Positions 21,641 through 33,800 of a stretch of 64,000 nt of DNA are shown piece after piece (position 1 is the first letter of the stretch; the number at the start of each line of letters is the position of its first letter). The position numbers and the translations under genes are program-made. The notes beneath the pieces are model-generated. The model saw only the letters and a program-made list of their open reading frames with translations. It made no database searches and was not told the DNA's origin. Origin of the DNA: Phallusia fumigata (taxonomy: Eukaryota > Chordata > Ascidiacea > Phlebobranchia > Ascidiidae); NCBI GenBank assembly GCA_008931825.1, contig QXVZ01018776.1, positions 1-64,000 of the forward strand. The letters are read 5' to 3'.

Positions 21641-24600
21641 TTAAAATCTCAATAGGTCACTTTCAATTTTTTGACGCTTTTCTATTTCCAGTTTTCTTTT
21701 CTTTGCATGTCTTTCATGTTTCTCTGCTTCGAGCATGTTTTGTATTTTCATGTACTCTTGACTTGTAGGATCTTTTGACTGCAATGAAAAAACAAGTGTA
21801 ACAAAAATATGTATGCATCACAAGTGTGAGCTTATAATTGTAGAAGGGTGGCTTTCACTATACTACCATTTCATATACAGTATCACCCAATTTAAAATGT
21901 ATTTCTATATTCAGTCCTTTATTTTACATCGGGTCCCACAGTCACCTAAGTTTTTCATGACATGGTTGTTTCTGCAGGCAGAAAGGCATGGGTCCCCACA
22001 CATGCAAAGTTGTACAATAATTGTGGGGTATCATGAATATATGTACAGAGCAGTAGCAGGTATTTGTAATTAATTTTATGTAACATATATAATTTAAAGA
22101 AACAATTGGTATTGTAACAAACTATTGCCCATTCTAAAAAAGTCAACTCAACTGCCAGGAACATAGGGTTAAACACTGTAATCAATTCAACACAATGACA
22201 TGTTACACAGACTAAATCTAATTCAGGCATTGTTTAACAGTTTGATCAATTTCAGGGGCTAGTGAGGTAAATGCTGGGGCTACAGGGTAAAACACATAAG
22301 TTAATGCACCATAGTGACATGTTATACTAACTGTCTAAATTACATCCAATTCATACATTGCTTAATAATTTGACCCAGTTAGGGGTTAGTGGGGTGACTA
22401 CTAAAGCTATAGAGCAAAACACTTCAACTAATAAACCATAATGACACATTATACAAACTACCAAAATTTAATTTGATTCAGAGATTATTTTGTAATTTGA
22501 TCCATTTCTGGGGGCTAGCAGGGTAACCACTGGGGTTATGGGGGTAAACTAAACTGGTGACACAGTGCCATGGCCATATCATCCAGCTGTGAAAGTTTCA
22601 TCCAAATCTATCAGTTAATGCCAAAAGTGCTTGGACAAGCTGCAGGGCAAAAAAGACAAGAAAAATCAAAACAAACAGGAATGGGACCCATAATTAGTCG
22701 CGTAAACAGATAAACAGTTTAATACACATTTACTTTGTCATAGCATCTTTTAAGTTTGCTTTCAATTCGACTGATTTCTTCTGGTGGTGGTCTTCCTGTG
22801 TTTGCGCCTTTAAGTATGGTACGAATTTTTTTGATTCTTTGAATAGTCTCCCTCAAAACTTCTTGGGGTTGACCCTTCAGAAGGATATCAGTAACATACC
22901 TACAACAAACTCTTTAATGTACAAATTTTTTTTTATTTTTTTACCAATAGATAAGAACTGTTTTGAAAACAAATAAATTTTAATAGACCAACACTAAAAA
23001 GAAGAAATGCACAAAGCACGAATATTGCAGCTGTACTGGAGATCAGCAGTATTTTACAACATTGTTTTAGGATTGTTTTAATTTCAAATCAATCAGACTG
23101 TAGTTCAAAGACAATGCAAAAAAGGTTTTACCTGTCAATATTTTTGCTGCGTTTTGATGCAGCAGACAAAAGTGCAGCAAGAGAGATTTGAGAAGGTGTA
23201 AAAAGCAGAGCAACGTCAGTGCTTAAGGAGCGAATGAGAAAATCTTTGGCCTGCAAACAACAAAATGTTTTTTAGGCCAAAAGCAGAAGTTTAACCAGTA
23301 ATTTTTGAAGTTTCCCCCCAAAAAATTAAAAGCCTGTGACAAAAATATAAATTTAAAATAGTATATTCTGATGTGTAACATACCACAACAACTACATTGA
23401 ACAACAGAGTAATTGTATTTACGTATTCTCGAAGCTGATCTGGGTTTGAAAAAGTGGGAAGCCTTGTTTTGAGGTCGATGAAAAAACCTTCCAACGGACG
23501 AAATGGATTGTGGATGGTCAGATGAAAGTTGAGTTCCTGAAAGTAATTCATCAACATCATTTACCACCAATTTAAGAATAAGACCTTAATACAAAAGGCA
23601 ACTACATGGGTTTCTCCTATATTGCTGTTTCACGTACACTATGCCCTCAAAATGTTATTTTTTATGTATACCATTTCCTAATATTACAATAGATATGCAG
23701 ACCTTTTATATTCAGTTGGGTCCCTTTCTTTGGCATTTTATAATAGAATTGTTTCTGCAAGCATAAATGCATGGGTCCCGACATATGTGTAATTGCCAAT
23801 CGGTAGCTATCAGTGGCGCAACTAGCGGGACTTAAAGGGGGTGGGCAAACTGCCAATATAAAAAAACACCTAGGTTGTACCAGATAAACTATGGAGCACC
23901 CATTTTCATGTGTCTCACTTTTCATCTGTCTTGGCCAACGGTAACACAATAAACATTTACAGCTTTTAAAATCGCTGATAAAAAGTTTATTATGCGATCA
24001 TGTAGAAACCTCTATTTAAATCCAACTGAAGCGTAAGTCAAAACGTATTTTCACCACAATGTATTCTGGCCTTTTGTGGAATCTGTAATTTCCAAACTAT
24101 CCAAAAGTGGCTAAAATATCTTATGTTGCATCAGTGCGTGCGTTATCGTTTGTTGTGTGTTATCAGCGTGCGTCCTCCGAGAAACAGAATACACCGCAGA
24201 ACATAAATTGTGTAAGGCTCATTGTTAGAATGACGAAGGACGTTTCTCTGGCTCAAAGAATCTCCATTGTTACTATCATAATGTGCGATTTTGTTGCTGT
24301 ACTGGCACTTCGCCGTGTTATATGAAGTTGATCCTGTTTAGTTACAGCGAATACACATCAGCATTGTACGTGAGCAAGTGTAATTAGGTGCATTATACAC
24401 ATAGACGAAGATGCAAAGGGACCTGGCATGCTGACAAACCTACCCCCTAGTTGCGCCCATGGTAGCTATGTTAGTAGTTGGTCATTTTTTTTAGTTCTCA
24501 ACAAAAATGCCAACAATAGTCTTGCATCATGAGCATTTTTTAAAGCAACCTCCATCAGAAAAAAAACACAATCCTACTCACACAAACCAATAAGTAAATA

Positions 24601-26065
24601 TATTACAATGACCTTTTCCAACATGGGTTCAGTAAGGCAGTCAAAATTCAACAAAATGTTTTTTTCTATGCCAGATTTTTCCAACACAGTTTTATTGATG
24701 CGATAAATTTAAAAAAATTTTTTTTGGACAGACCAAATGTAAGCTAACATGCTACTGCACTGTATTGTAAAAAAAATACTGTAAAAGGGAGTTATTGTAT
24801 CACACTATTCTATTTTCTACAGCGTTATATAGAAAAGCACTTTGGATACCACTATACAATTACATCCTAATATTTACAAGCTGAATAACTGCCTATTATG
24901 CTGGAGTGAACATCTGTTTTATGTGAAAAGCAGTGGTATAATACCAACTACAGGACAGCGTCTGTTGTAAAAGCTGTCAATCTCTCTCTCTACATGTCGC
25001 TGTGGTGCACTGTCTTTTACATCGCAAAATAGCAAATGTATCGTGATTACTGCTGTGCAGTTTCAGCTAATTTTAGACATTGATCAACTTATAGCAACCA
25101 CAAAAGCAACAAAATTTGTCTTGCAAACTAAACAATATTTTGCATCAAAAAATATCATATAATTACCTGAATCAGGATTAATTCCATGGTTAATATTGCA
25201 TCTTTGATCAATTCATTGTCATCTGAAATACTCTGAGCATACTGTTCCATAGAGATATTAAATTCCTCTGTCTGTATGTAAAAGAAAGTGTGGCAAGAAT
25301 TATATTAGGAAAATAGTAACTGAAATACAGTTGACTAATTTGTAAAACATAAACTATAAGATTCTACATTGGGTTGAGTTGAGTTTATTTCGCTTGGTGA
25401 AAGAATGTGGATTGTTCAAGTAAAACAGGTTGAAAACATAATACCAATACCAAGTATTTAAAAATCACAGAACACCTTGCTTACCTTACAAGCAAGCCAA
25501 ATACAGACAAGGTACATAAGTTTGGGATGATAATGCATGACAGACCTCCGCAAGTAAAGTCTTCTCATGTAAGCCCATGCTGTCCCAATTGCACTCAGAG
25601 GCATAGGAGGCTTAAATTTCCAGCAAAAGTCCTTGAGTTCCTCTTCATAATGGCGAACCAATACACAGTGTTCTTTTGTTGTAATAAAGAAGTTGTCATC
25701 ATCTGTGCAATGCGTTAAGTAAACAAAAATTTAATTGACAAATATATAGTGGTTAATAAGTTCTAAAATCTTGTTGCGTAACTTGTAAATGATAAACTGG
25801 AAAACTATGAAAGATGTGTGGGGTAATTTTTAGCCCTGCTTTATGCAAATGAAGCTACTACCAACTGTCCACTACGTCATTCTCTTGCAACAAATGCATT
25901 GCAATTTCTTTTGGATTTCTAAATGCACTTCTTACCTACAGAAACATTCTTGTTTTTGGAGCAGAATTTCTGTCGATATGCTGCATTCGAGTTTTCACGC
26001 AACTTTATAATTTCTTCCTCCGTGCTAAAAGTCCAAAATTTTCGTTGTGTGCTGTTATGAAACAT
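21641..26065 (-). CDS. CCNH: Cyclin H, regulatory subunit of CDK7 / TFIIH
   Basis: Seven minus-strand exons: 25936-26065, 25485-25702, 25167-25271, 23423-23536, 23132-23250, 22734-22899 and 21641-21778 (TAA). All phases join, giving 329 residues (human cyclin H 323). The amino terminus [19 protein letters not shown] matches the conserved N-terminal helix of cyclin H. The first cyclin box carries [20 protein letters not shown] and [20 protein letters not shown], ending just before [25 protein letters not shown] and [16 protein letters not shown] mark the second repeat. The lysine/glutamate-rich carboxy tail is probably helical. Known role: with CDK7 and MAT1 it forms the CDK-activating kinase and, in TFIIH, drives phosphorylation of the RNA polymerase II tail in the nucleus. 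It is a single-copy-type housekeeping gene with nothing broken. Introns hold a MITE and dispersed repeats. Confidence 0.96.
21858..22036. repeat. Dispersed repeat, copy 1 (cyclin H last intron)
   Basis: This shares blocks such as TGTTTCTGCAGGCAGAAAGG, CATGGGTCCC and an upstream TATTCAGT...GGGTCCC with 23600-23790. It looks like an old non-autonomous element. The family is not recognised. Confidence 0.4.
22145..22560. repeat. Degenerate tandem repeat, unit about 120-128 bases
   Basis: Three and a bit units start near 22171, 22289, 22415 and 22543. Each has AAACAC(T) near its start, then a variant of ATGACATGTTATAC, ATTCA, TTTGATC and a GGGGCTAG(T/C)(G/A)(A/G)GGT block. The units are substantially diverged, so the array is old. 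It lies in the last intron of cyclin H. Confidence 0.6.
23600..23790. repeat. Dispersed repeat, copy 2 (cyclin H intron 3)
   Basis: Partner of 21858-22036, with the same order of blocks (TATTCAGT, GGGTCCC, TTGTTTCTGCA, CATGGGTCCC). It ends just before the hAT-like MITE at 23811. Confidence 0.4.
23803..24469. mobile_element. hAT-like MITE with perfect 8-base target duplication
   Basis: The element spans 23811-24461 (651 bases). The left end is CAGTGGCGCAACTAG and the right end is CTAGTTGCGCCCATG, nearly exact complements. GTAGCTAT flanks it on both sides (23803-23810 and 24462-24469), a perfect 8-base duplication diagnostic of hAT-type insertion. The interior has no transposase frame. It lies in intron 3 of cyclin H and looks younger than the other MITEs in the window. 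Confidence 0.8.
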
Positions 26066-29000
26066 TTAATTGAAATGGAAGTGTTGACTTTACAGAGAAT
26101 ACTTTTTGTGTCCACGACCGTTCAGTACGCTTCGTGCTAAGAAAAAGTTGGGTGGTTTTATTGTTTACATTTCAACACGCGGGTATTAATGTAAATCCAA
26201 TTAGAGCACAACAATACATAACATTTTTGTGTTTTTATCGATTATTTTAAAGTGGTTGCGGGTTAATAAAGCAATCCGAAAAATTGAATTGCTTTATAGG
26301 TTGCAATGTGAAAATTGCTTTATCGCGAAAAAGGTCAAACAAAGCAAACAATACTGCTGCACAAAGTTCATGAGGGGCTTTCGGAGCCTGGTTCAGGGCT
26401 TTTGGAAAACGATAATCAAGCGGGCATTTAATTCTTAATTTCTAGAACATTTTGTTTTGTGTTTTTTTGTAAAACGGTTTTTGTTTTGGTTGGCGTATAA
26501 TCATATCAATGTTGGACAAAAACAACCTGACAACAATATTTGTAGTGCTACGCTTCAATTAGTAAACCAATCATCTTTGCTTTAATGCGAGAAAGAAAAT
26601 TTATCTACTTATTTTGAAAACGTTTACCAAACTCTCATACACTTAACATTGATACTAACTCTGGGTTGACACCAAGGGAAAATTGCGATAAAGAGTAATT
26701 AGGGAAAAACTGATTTATGGTCATTGCGATAAGAGTTACGGACAAAATTAGTTATCCGTCCACCCAAATTTCAAAGGTACGTCTGCTGCGTCTTAACTAT
26801 TGCTCCCTATATTTGTTTTTATCTGGACGTATTTTCAACCGTGAGGTTTTTGCAGTCGTTTCCTGTTTCTGAAATATTTTATCTTATTGATTACGATTTC
26901 GTGGGCAGAAACGAAATTTAATACAATACAATACAATACAATACAAATACAAAAACAAAAGGTGGGCTTACGCTTACGAAACGAATAAAAAGTATTTTTA
27001 TTATTACCGCCAATGTTTTACTGTGCTATCTATAGCTAGATACTTCCAAGTTTCGAAGCTATAAACTTATCCAGACGACATGGGGTTTGGATTTTCCTGC
27101 AATAAAACTTAAAAAACGTACAAGTTACGTTTTCGGGCCTTGTTGTAAATTGTCTCTTAGTTAGGGTGGTGCTTCTAGGTTTTGCAGGTTCCGGTCCCGC
27201 GGGGCCCTGACAAACTTTGTCACGCAAACGATGCTTAGCGGCACTGAAGTTCTAACTCCCATCTTTGTAATTGTGTTTACATGAATTCGAATGTGTAATT
27301 CCCCCTTTCTGTGCGGTCGGTGGGCAACGAATCTTCTATGTGGGACGGCGACATTTTCGCCAGGCCAAGCCGCCCGGGATTAAGATTAAGTTTCTTTTCA
27401 TGTTCGCCGCCATCGCAACCGGGGCCCGTCACAATATACGCGCGAACAGGTAGGCGAGCTCTGCGACACAACTGTAATAAAAGATGAATAATCGCGACTA
27501 AACGTCCAAGTCAGACGTTCACTGACTGACTGGCAGCGAGCCTGTCGTTCCCTCCCCCCTGCCGAGCGCCTGGTTCCTCTTCAAAGATGCGCCCTGACGC
27601 CGACAGGCACTTGTCAGTCGGACTGACGGCGCGTCCTGGAGTCGGAGCACCAAAGCTGACTTAATTTGGCCCGGGCCCACGTCCGGTGGAAGTGACGTGG
27701 CCAGTGTACCTGTTTAGAACGGGATTTGGGTTTCGAAGCTTGGTTGGGCCACACGCAGAGCTGAGGTGCAGCGATGGTCATAGGCAGAACGCGCCCTCAA
27801 AGACGCTTAAAAAGGCAACCTAAGCCGAGCATTTGCATCGTGTGCGCGAAGCTTGATATGGCGGCAGGTGCACGGAAGGATCGGGTCAGATGTTGTAGTT
27901 TATGAAGTGTATGACACGCGCTTAGTTTTTTTGGCATCCAAACACATCAAAGTACTTTTCATTACACTTTAACTTCGTTGAAGGTTTGGACCACCAGAAG
28001 AGAGATGCAAGTTTAAGCTCAAACCTGCAAAAAAATGTTTTAGACTTTCTTTAGAAAATCAGATTGCGAACAAATATTTCGAAACTGAGTCGGTCGCGTG
28101 TCGCTAAGTCGCATAGCTAGGGTGTTATCTGCATTGCAGGTTACAAGCTGTTAATGGCATTGTCATATCACTGCAAAGTTCCGAATACGGCACACTCTTA
28201 AAGGGAAGTCGATATTTTAATTTCGGAAAACCCCAATTCCGTAGCTTTTTGTCTGCTAAAGACATCGATTGAAAACTTAAAGCGTACAGAAAATAAAACA
28301 TATTTTTCTGGTGGATTTGGTATACAGCTGTTTAATAACCGCTGGTCCTGCGGGTTATTCTTTAACCAGTCAACATCAACACCTCGCGCTAAATTCATAC
28401 ACAGTGCGATTGTGACGTACGGCAAAGGTCATTGTGACGTCTTATCGTGCGACAGAGGACTTAGTTCTAACAGCGAGGGTGGCGGGCAAGTGCTGAGGCT
28501 GCTGATAAGTTGCTGGATTAAGTAGCATTGAGGATAATTTCAGGGATTAAAGTCACAAAACGTAGAGGCAGGTTTTGTGAAGTGCGACATCTAATCTATG
28601 GCAAGGATTTGCTCTAAATCCGATTTTGCTGGAATAGCTGGATTTGTGCTGGGTTGGTAATTCACTAATTGAAGGAACAGCAATGGTTTGGTTAACCCTT
28701 CTGGGGTCTGGGATATAATTAGACGTTGAGGTTCAGACAACAGTTTGTCATGATAACACACATTACGTTTAGTGCAGACAATCTATGCCATTTTTATGTG
28801 TTTATAATGTTTAAAATCACATATAAATGTGTTGTGCGTTTTTTTCGAATGATTTATGTTGTTTAAGCCCCAAGAACACCTATGGGTTCCGAAAAAGTGT
28901 TCAAATGTAATTGTCGAACAGAAAGCGTCGTGCGAAAATGAAACGTCCGCCATTTTGGGTCATGTAGTTGCCGTGTTGATAAACGGCTGCTGAGTTGTTC

Positions 29001-30206
29001 AAAATATTTTCATTTTACAATTGTTCTGCAGTTGGCCAAAAATACACTTTTTTCTTTAAAAAAATCAATCAAAGTTCCATAAGTATTTTGAGATTTCGTG
29101 TTCAAGAAAATGTGGAGACAAAAATAGTCGTTTTTGTTTATAGGTTGGGAAATCAAAGGCCAAAATGTTTGCACAAATATGTTAGTCTTAATTTGTAAAC
29201 ACTGTTTACTACACTGGAAAATACCACGTGTTGTTGAAAAATAGTAACATCATTTCGGTGTACATGTATTGGCAACATCTGAAACTCGAGATTGTAAGGA
29301 GCGTGCGCATAGAAAATTGGTTTAGTCGTTTTGTGATTTTAATTTACGAGATCAAATTTCCGTGTATAGGAATTGTACACCTATGTAGATGAAATTTTAC
29401 GCTCATTTAAACCAAATTATACATATTTTACAATGAACGCAACGATCCTAACAACGTTAATGTTGTTTGAGTAACGTTATGTTTTCTGGTAATTTTGGCA
29501 TACAAAAACAATTGCCTCAACATCAGCTATCATATAAATGCTAATTCAAACTGCAGTTTGTAAAATACATCAAGCAATAACCGTCTTGTTCAGGCATGTC
29601 AAACATGCTGCCCGTGGAGCGGATCCAACGCGCTTGATGGTTTACAAAAACATCGGGTCTATCTCATTTCAGTCGAAGATTATGGTTTTTTGTTTAAATA
29701 TCCCAAAATCAAACGCTTATCCGTGTTTAGGTCGCATAGGCAACAGCTCCACCGGAAGTTATCTTGGCATTATTTCATTGGCCTGGCCCACACGAAATCG
29801 GATGGTATTGATCTGGCCCCTTAACTAAACTGAGTTTGACGTTTTCATATAATTCTCGTCTAATTGTTGCAGCAATTTATGATGGCAAACTTTAAACTAT
29901 ATTATTTATTTGGGCTATAAACATGGAAGTATAAAAACTGTATGTTGCCAAATTTCATTGTACTCTTCAACAAGTCGAGTTTTTTTTACCAAGTTAGTTA
30001 CTACAACTTTAACAAACCTTCCACAAAGGATTTTTTACACTGCAGTGCTTGAGGGTTGCGTATTATGTGACAAAAAATTTTCACCACTTATAAATAATTG
30101 ACACTGTAAAAATCAGTTGAAGCAATTTTAGATCAAATAAATTTTATAAAACGTTGACAACATTGTAATTTTATGTGCAGAAAATTATGACCTTTCAGTA
30201 AATATA
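26066..30206. other. Non-coding region between cyclin H and Pitx
   Basis: About 4.1 kb between divergently transcribed genes. The part nearest 26066 should hold the cyclin H promoter. A GC- and CpG-rich stretch at about 27300-27850 stands out from the AT-rich surroundings; it includes an inverted repeat GTCAGTC-G-GACTGAC at 27613-27627 and clustered GACTGAC/GTCAGAC motifs. No frame here resembles a protein. A pyrimidine-poor ATGTGCAG at about 30173-30180, just before the Pitx ATG, could be a splice or spliced-leader acceptor. The region is a natural place for regulation of the upstream Pitx promoter. Confidence 0.5.
26921..26950. repeat. AATAC pentanucleotide microsatellite
   Basis: About five tandem AATAC units, the last with an extra A, lie in the non-coding DNA between cyclin H and Pitx. 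Confidence 0.8.
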
Positions 30207-30843
30207 ATGGAAACAACGTTGACCGACACTACTTTACTTAACTATCAAACTGAGGCGTTAGCAACGTCTAGCGTCCGCCAGAACCTCACTGCGCAACAAG
30301 CATCATCTCATCACGACGGCAACTACTACGTCACGACCGATTGTGAGGTCAACAACGAACACGAAGAGGAATCTTTTACTACTTTACAGACACCAGAGCT
30401 TGCCAACTTAAACGCGCAAGACCAAGCGTCGAAATCCCAACAACAAACAGAGCTTCCAGAACATTCCAGTTATTACCAGTTCGAACCTACTCAGCAACAA
30501 GCACCAGCTGTCAATCATTCGGTGAACTTCCATCATCAACACACAATTCATATTAAGCAAGAAGTCACACTTCAGCCCAAAGTCATGCAGTCTTTCGCTT
30601 CCGGTCAGCAAATATTTGAGCCAAATACAAGTGGAAGTTTTCCACAAAATCAGGGAGTTGACGGGGGTCATCCAATGTGTTCTTCCGGCTATTCTTCGTC
30701 TTCATCCGCTCCATCCAATCCTTACTACTTCCAGTTTCCCACCCAACAGCAGCAACAGCAGCCGGGAACTTCATCTGAGTATGCCGGCGATGCTTCGCTT
30801 GTCCACCAGGTGGCGCAGCTCAACGTGGATACGAAACCAAACG
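30207..30843 (+). CDS. Pitx: Pitx alternative amino-terminal exon 1 (upstream promoter isoform)
   Basis: A long open exon starts at ATG 30207 and encodes about 212 residues rich in Ser, Thr, Gln, Asn and His. It has a run of six glutamines (TQQQQQQPG) and the charged stretch IHIKQEVTLQPK. Such low-complexity segments are usual for the variable amino-terminal part of Pitx proteins. The frame stops at TAA 30849-30851, so splicing must occur before that. The donor that keeps the frame with the homeodomain exon (acceptor begins ACGAAATGG) is AACG|GTTGGT at 30843. The stronger-looking TTG|GTAAAA four bases later would give TGA at the junction unless another exon intervenes. Ciona Pitx is known to be transcribed as alternative 5' isoforms, with stomodeal/neural and left-sided roles. 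Direct joining would give about 477 residues. Confidence is lower for the exact donor than for the exon. Confidence 0.75.
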
Positions 30844-33800
30844 GTTGGTAAAAATTATTTACCCATTCTTACTTTTTCATGTGCGATAAGCATGTTTTTA
30901 TTTTACATAGGAAACTTGTTGCCCGTCTTTTTCATTTGTCACAAATATCTGAAAAAAACGTTTATTTTGTCACATTATAGAGTTCGGCAAACTTGAAGGA
31001 ATTTTCAAAAAAATGTAACAGCAAAATTCAAAAGAAAATTTTTGTACATGTGTCTAAACCAGTGGCTTATATCTACTGATATTCTTTGGCATTTTTTACT
31101 CTTTCGTTTTAAATCATGCGTGACTTAAAACAACTTTGCAACACACTTTCAATCGGTTCGTTCGGTCGAATTATGACCCGATGCAAATAAATCACTTTTC
31201 ACACATAATTACAAACCAAAAGAAAATTGCATTAATTACAAACTAGAAAAAAAGAACTCTGACTGACAACAAGGTTTTACAAAAACCCCAACTCATGGTC
31301 ATAATAATTTGAAACGCATTAGAGATCGTTTTCTCACAAACTATTTTGCTGTTTTAGTTCTCCACCAAGCGAAAACTAAATTTAACTTTAACACTGCTCG
31401 CTGTTCAAAAATTAGGAATACGGACATACAATGAACCACACATCAGTTTTAGCACACAATTACCTAAAAGATTTAGAATTTTGTTTGTCCCATGTTTTGC
31501 ATTGGAGGAAACAATTGTTGGAAACTATATTTAACCAAAACAATTTCCGTTGTGTGTAGTTTGATACCATAACAGTTGACTGTTGACTAAGGATTAGGCT
31601 CATGTTTCATTAATCTAGCCGTCCCCTTCGCAGATTTTGTGTTGATAAAATGAACCTAAGCCTTAAACCGTAAAACATGCTCCCGACATCACGTATTTCC
31701 GCCATTTTGTCCCGGACTTAACCGATGCCAGTACTTCTGCATTCATTCAGTTTTATCCCGTGACAGAACGTTTTGACTTGATGTAATGGATCCCAAAACT
31801 GAACATCTCTTTCCATTCTTTGGTTCATACTCCTTTTCCAGTCGCTAAAACATTAATTTGCGCGTCGAGTTTTGAGTGTTTGCTGGTCAGCTAAGACGCC
31901 TCTTCATCGTATCTCGGGGGCGTCTGTGGCCCTGTCAATCGAGCCATCATGGCCCGCGTCGAATTGTTTACATATATTTTGAATCATCGTTGGAACATGA
32001 ATATGTCTTGCGTTATCCTTTGTTGTCTCGGTTTTACAAAAAGTACCTGGTTTTTACTTTTTGGGCAATTCATTTTCAATTAACCAACAGAACTGGCTGG
32101 TGTTGTAGTCAGCACTTTGGCTAAAACCTGTTTTCCAGCCAACTTCTCCAATTAGGAACACAGACATTATAAGAAAATCTGGTAGGTCAAAAATGTATCT
32201 AATTGCACAGTGTTAATGAGAATAAAATCGTTTTGTTGGTAGCGTTTCCCACTTTTCCGAACCTGTTCAATGCTTGTAACTCAGACCTGTCTTGGCTAAA
32301 CCAAATGCGCAATTTATGTCGTCTCTATCTCTTTTCTTTCAATAATATTTTTTAGCCAAAGTTAACTTAGCAAGTAAGGTAGTGAATCTGGTCAATTTTC
32401 GTTTTTATGACCTTGGCTTGTTTATTAAATACCCAAATTTTATTGTCATGTAAAATAACCAGCATATTTTCTAAGGCACCTACCTTTCATCTAGTCTGTT
32501 ATCATGAATCTTTTTTTATGTGAAGGTGGTTCAAAGGGTAATTTATTGTTTCGATCATTACTTGCTTGTTCTTGGTGACGGTTGTGTTGGTGCCTATTGT
32601 AGCAAATACCCAAAAAATGTGTGTTGTAACTTTAAACATCGACAGGAAACTTCAGACCGTGACCGCTAGCATTTTCCTGTACCCTGCGTTTTGCAATTTC
32701 CTGCTCTTTTGCGTAGGAAATTCGCAACCCTAGGCCAATCCACTTCGCCACTATGTGGGGATGGCGGAAAACGCTTGTTTACTGCTAAAGGTGGGTGGCG
32801 GTAGTCGGGGCGCGCTCGCAGCCAAAGGGTTCATTAAAAAAATAAAATATTTATGTCTTGGGCGTTTCACGGTCGACCAGGCTGCGCGGTTCGGACCAGA
32901 GGCGCCCTGCCGACGAAATTACGGGGCCGGCGCGGGGAGCTACAAAGGTCGCGTACAGTCGAGTTGGGCAGAGCGAGAACAATAGCCGCTTTGCCGGCAA
33001 ATAACCCACCCGAGTTCTCATAAACAAACTAAGACTCAGTCGCGGAAATTGCTCTACCGCTCGGCGAATAGGAATCATAGCCCGGTATTAAAGCGCTCAA
33101 CGAAGCAGTGGATGGAATTTGGGTTAAGAGCCGCCAGGACCTTATGCCCCCCCCCCCCAAGCTTGCTTCTTGCGTGAACCTGATTGACGTCATATGTGGG
33201 TTTGCGAACCCCTGATGCATATTTCAGTGACACTTTGAGCCGTTGGGGAAATTCGTTGGCTTGGGATGAGTTTTTCATTTTCAAGTGTGGAAAAGGTGTA
33301 CATAATTTTTTAGAACTATAATATCATCTAACCTTCTTTGTTAGGCTAAAATTAGTTAAAAGCTGTCTAAAACTCAACTAGCTGTTTGCCCTTGTATATA
33401 GTGGAAATTATTCTTTTTATTATCCTTCCAAAGGAACGTTTGTTTGTGCTTCTAAAAAACACGTTTTGTTTTTCTAACTGCAAGAAAGCTACATAAAAAA
33501 TACGAATAAAATCGAAAATAAATTTTCGTTGATTAATCAGTACACCGCTGTTACATCAGGATGGGCAATTTTTTTACCAACCTTTACATTGATAATCTAA
33601 AAGCGTTTGTCAAAGGAAATCGGATTTGTCCTAAAACGAAATTTCTTTGTTGGAATTTTCTTTGATCACTTGACCTCCGACTGTTTGCAATCGATTTTTC
33701 ATTATGTTGCTACACAATAACTACGCAATTACCAACGCAGTGAAAACCGAACATAAAGGAGTTATAAATTCTTTTCGAAATGGGTGCATTGAAGGTGGAT

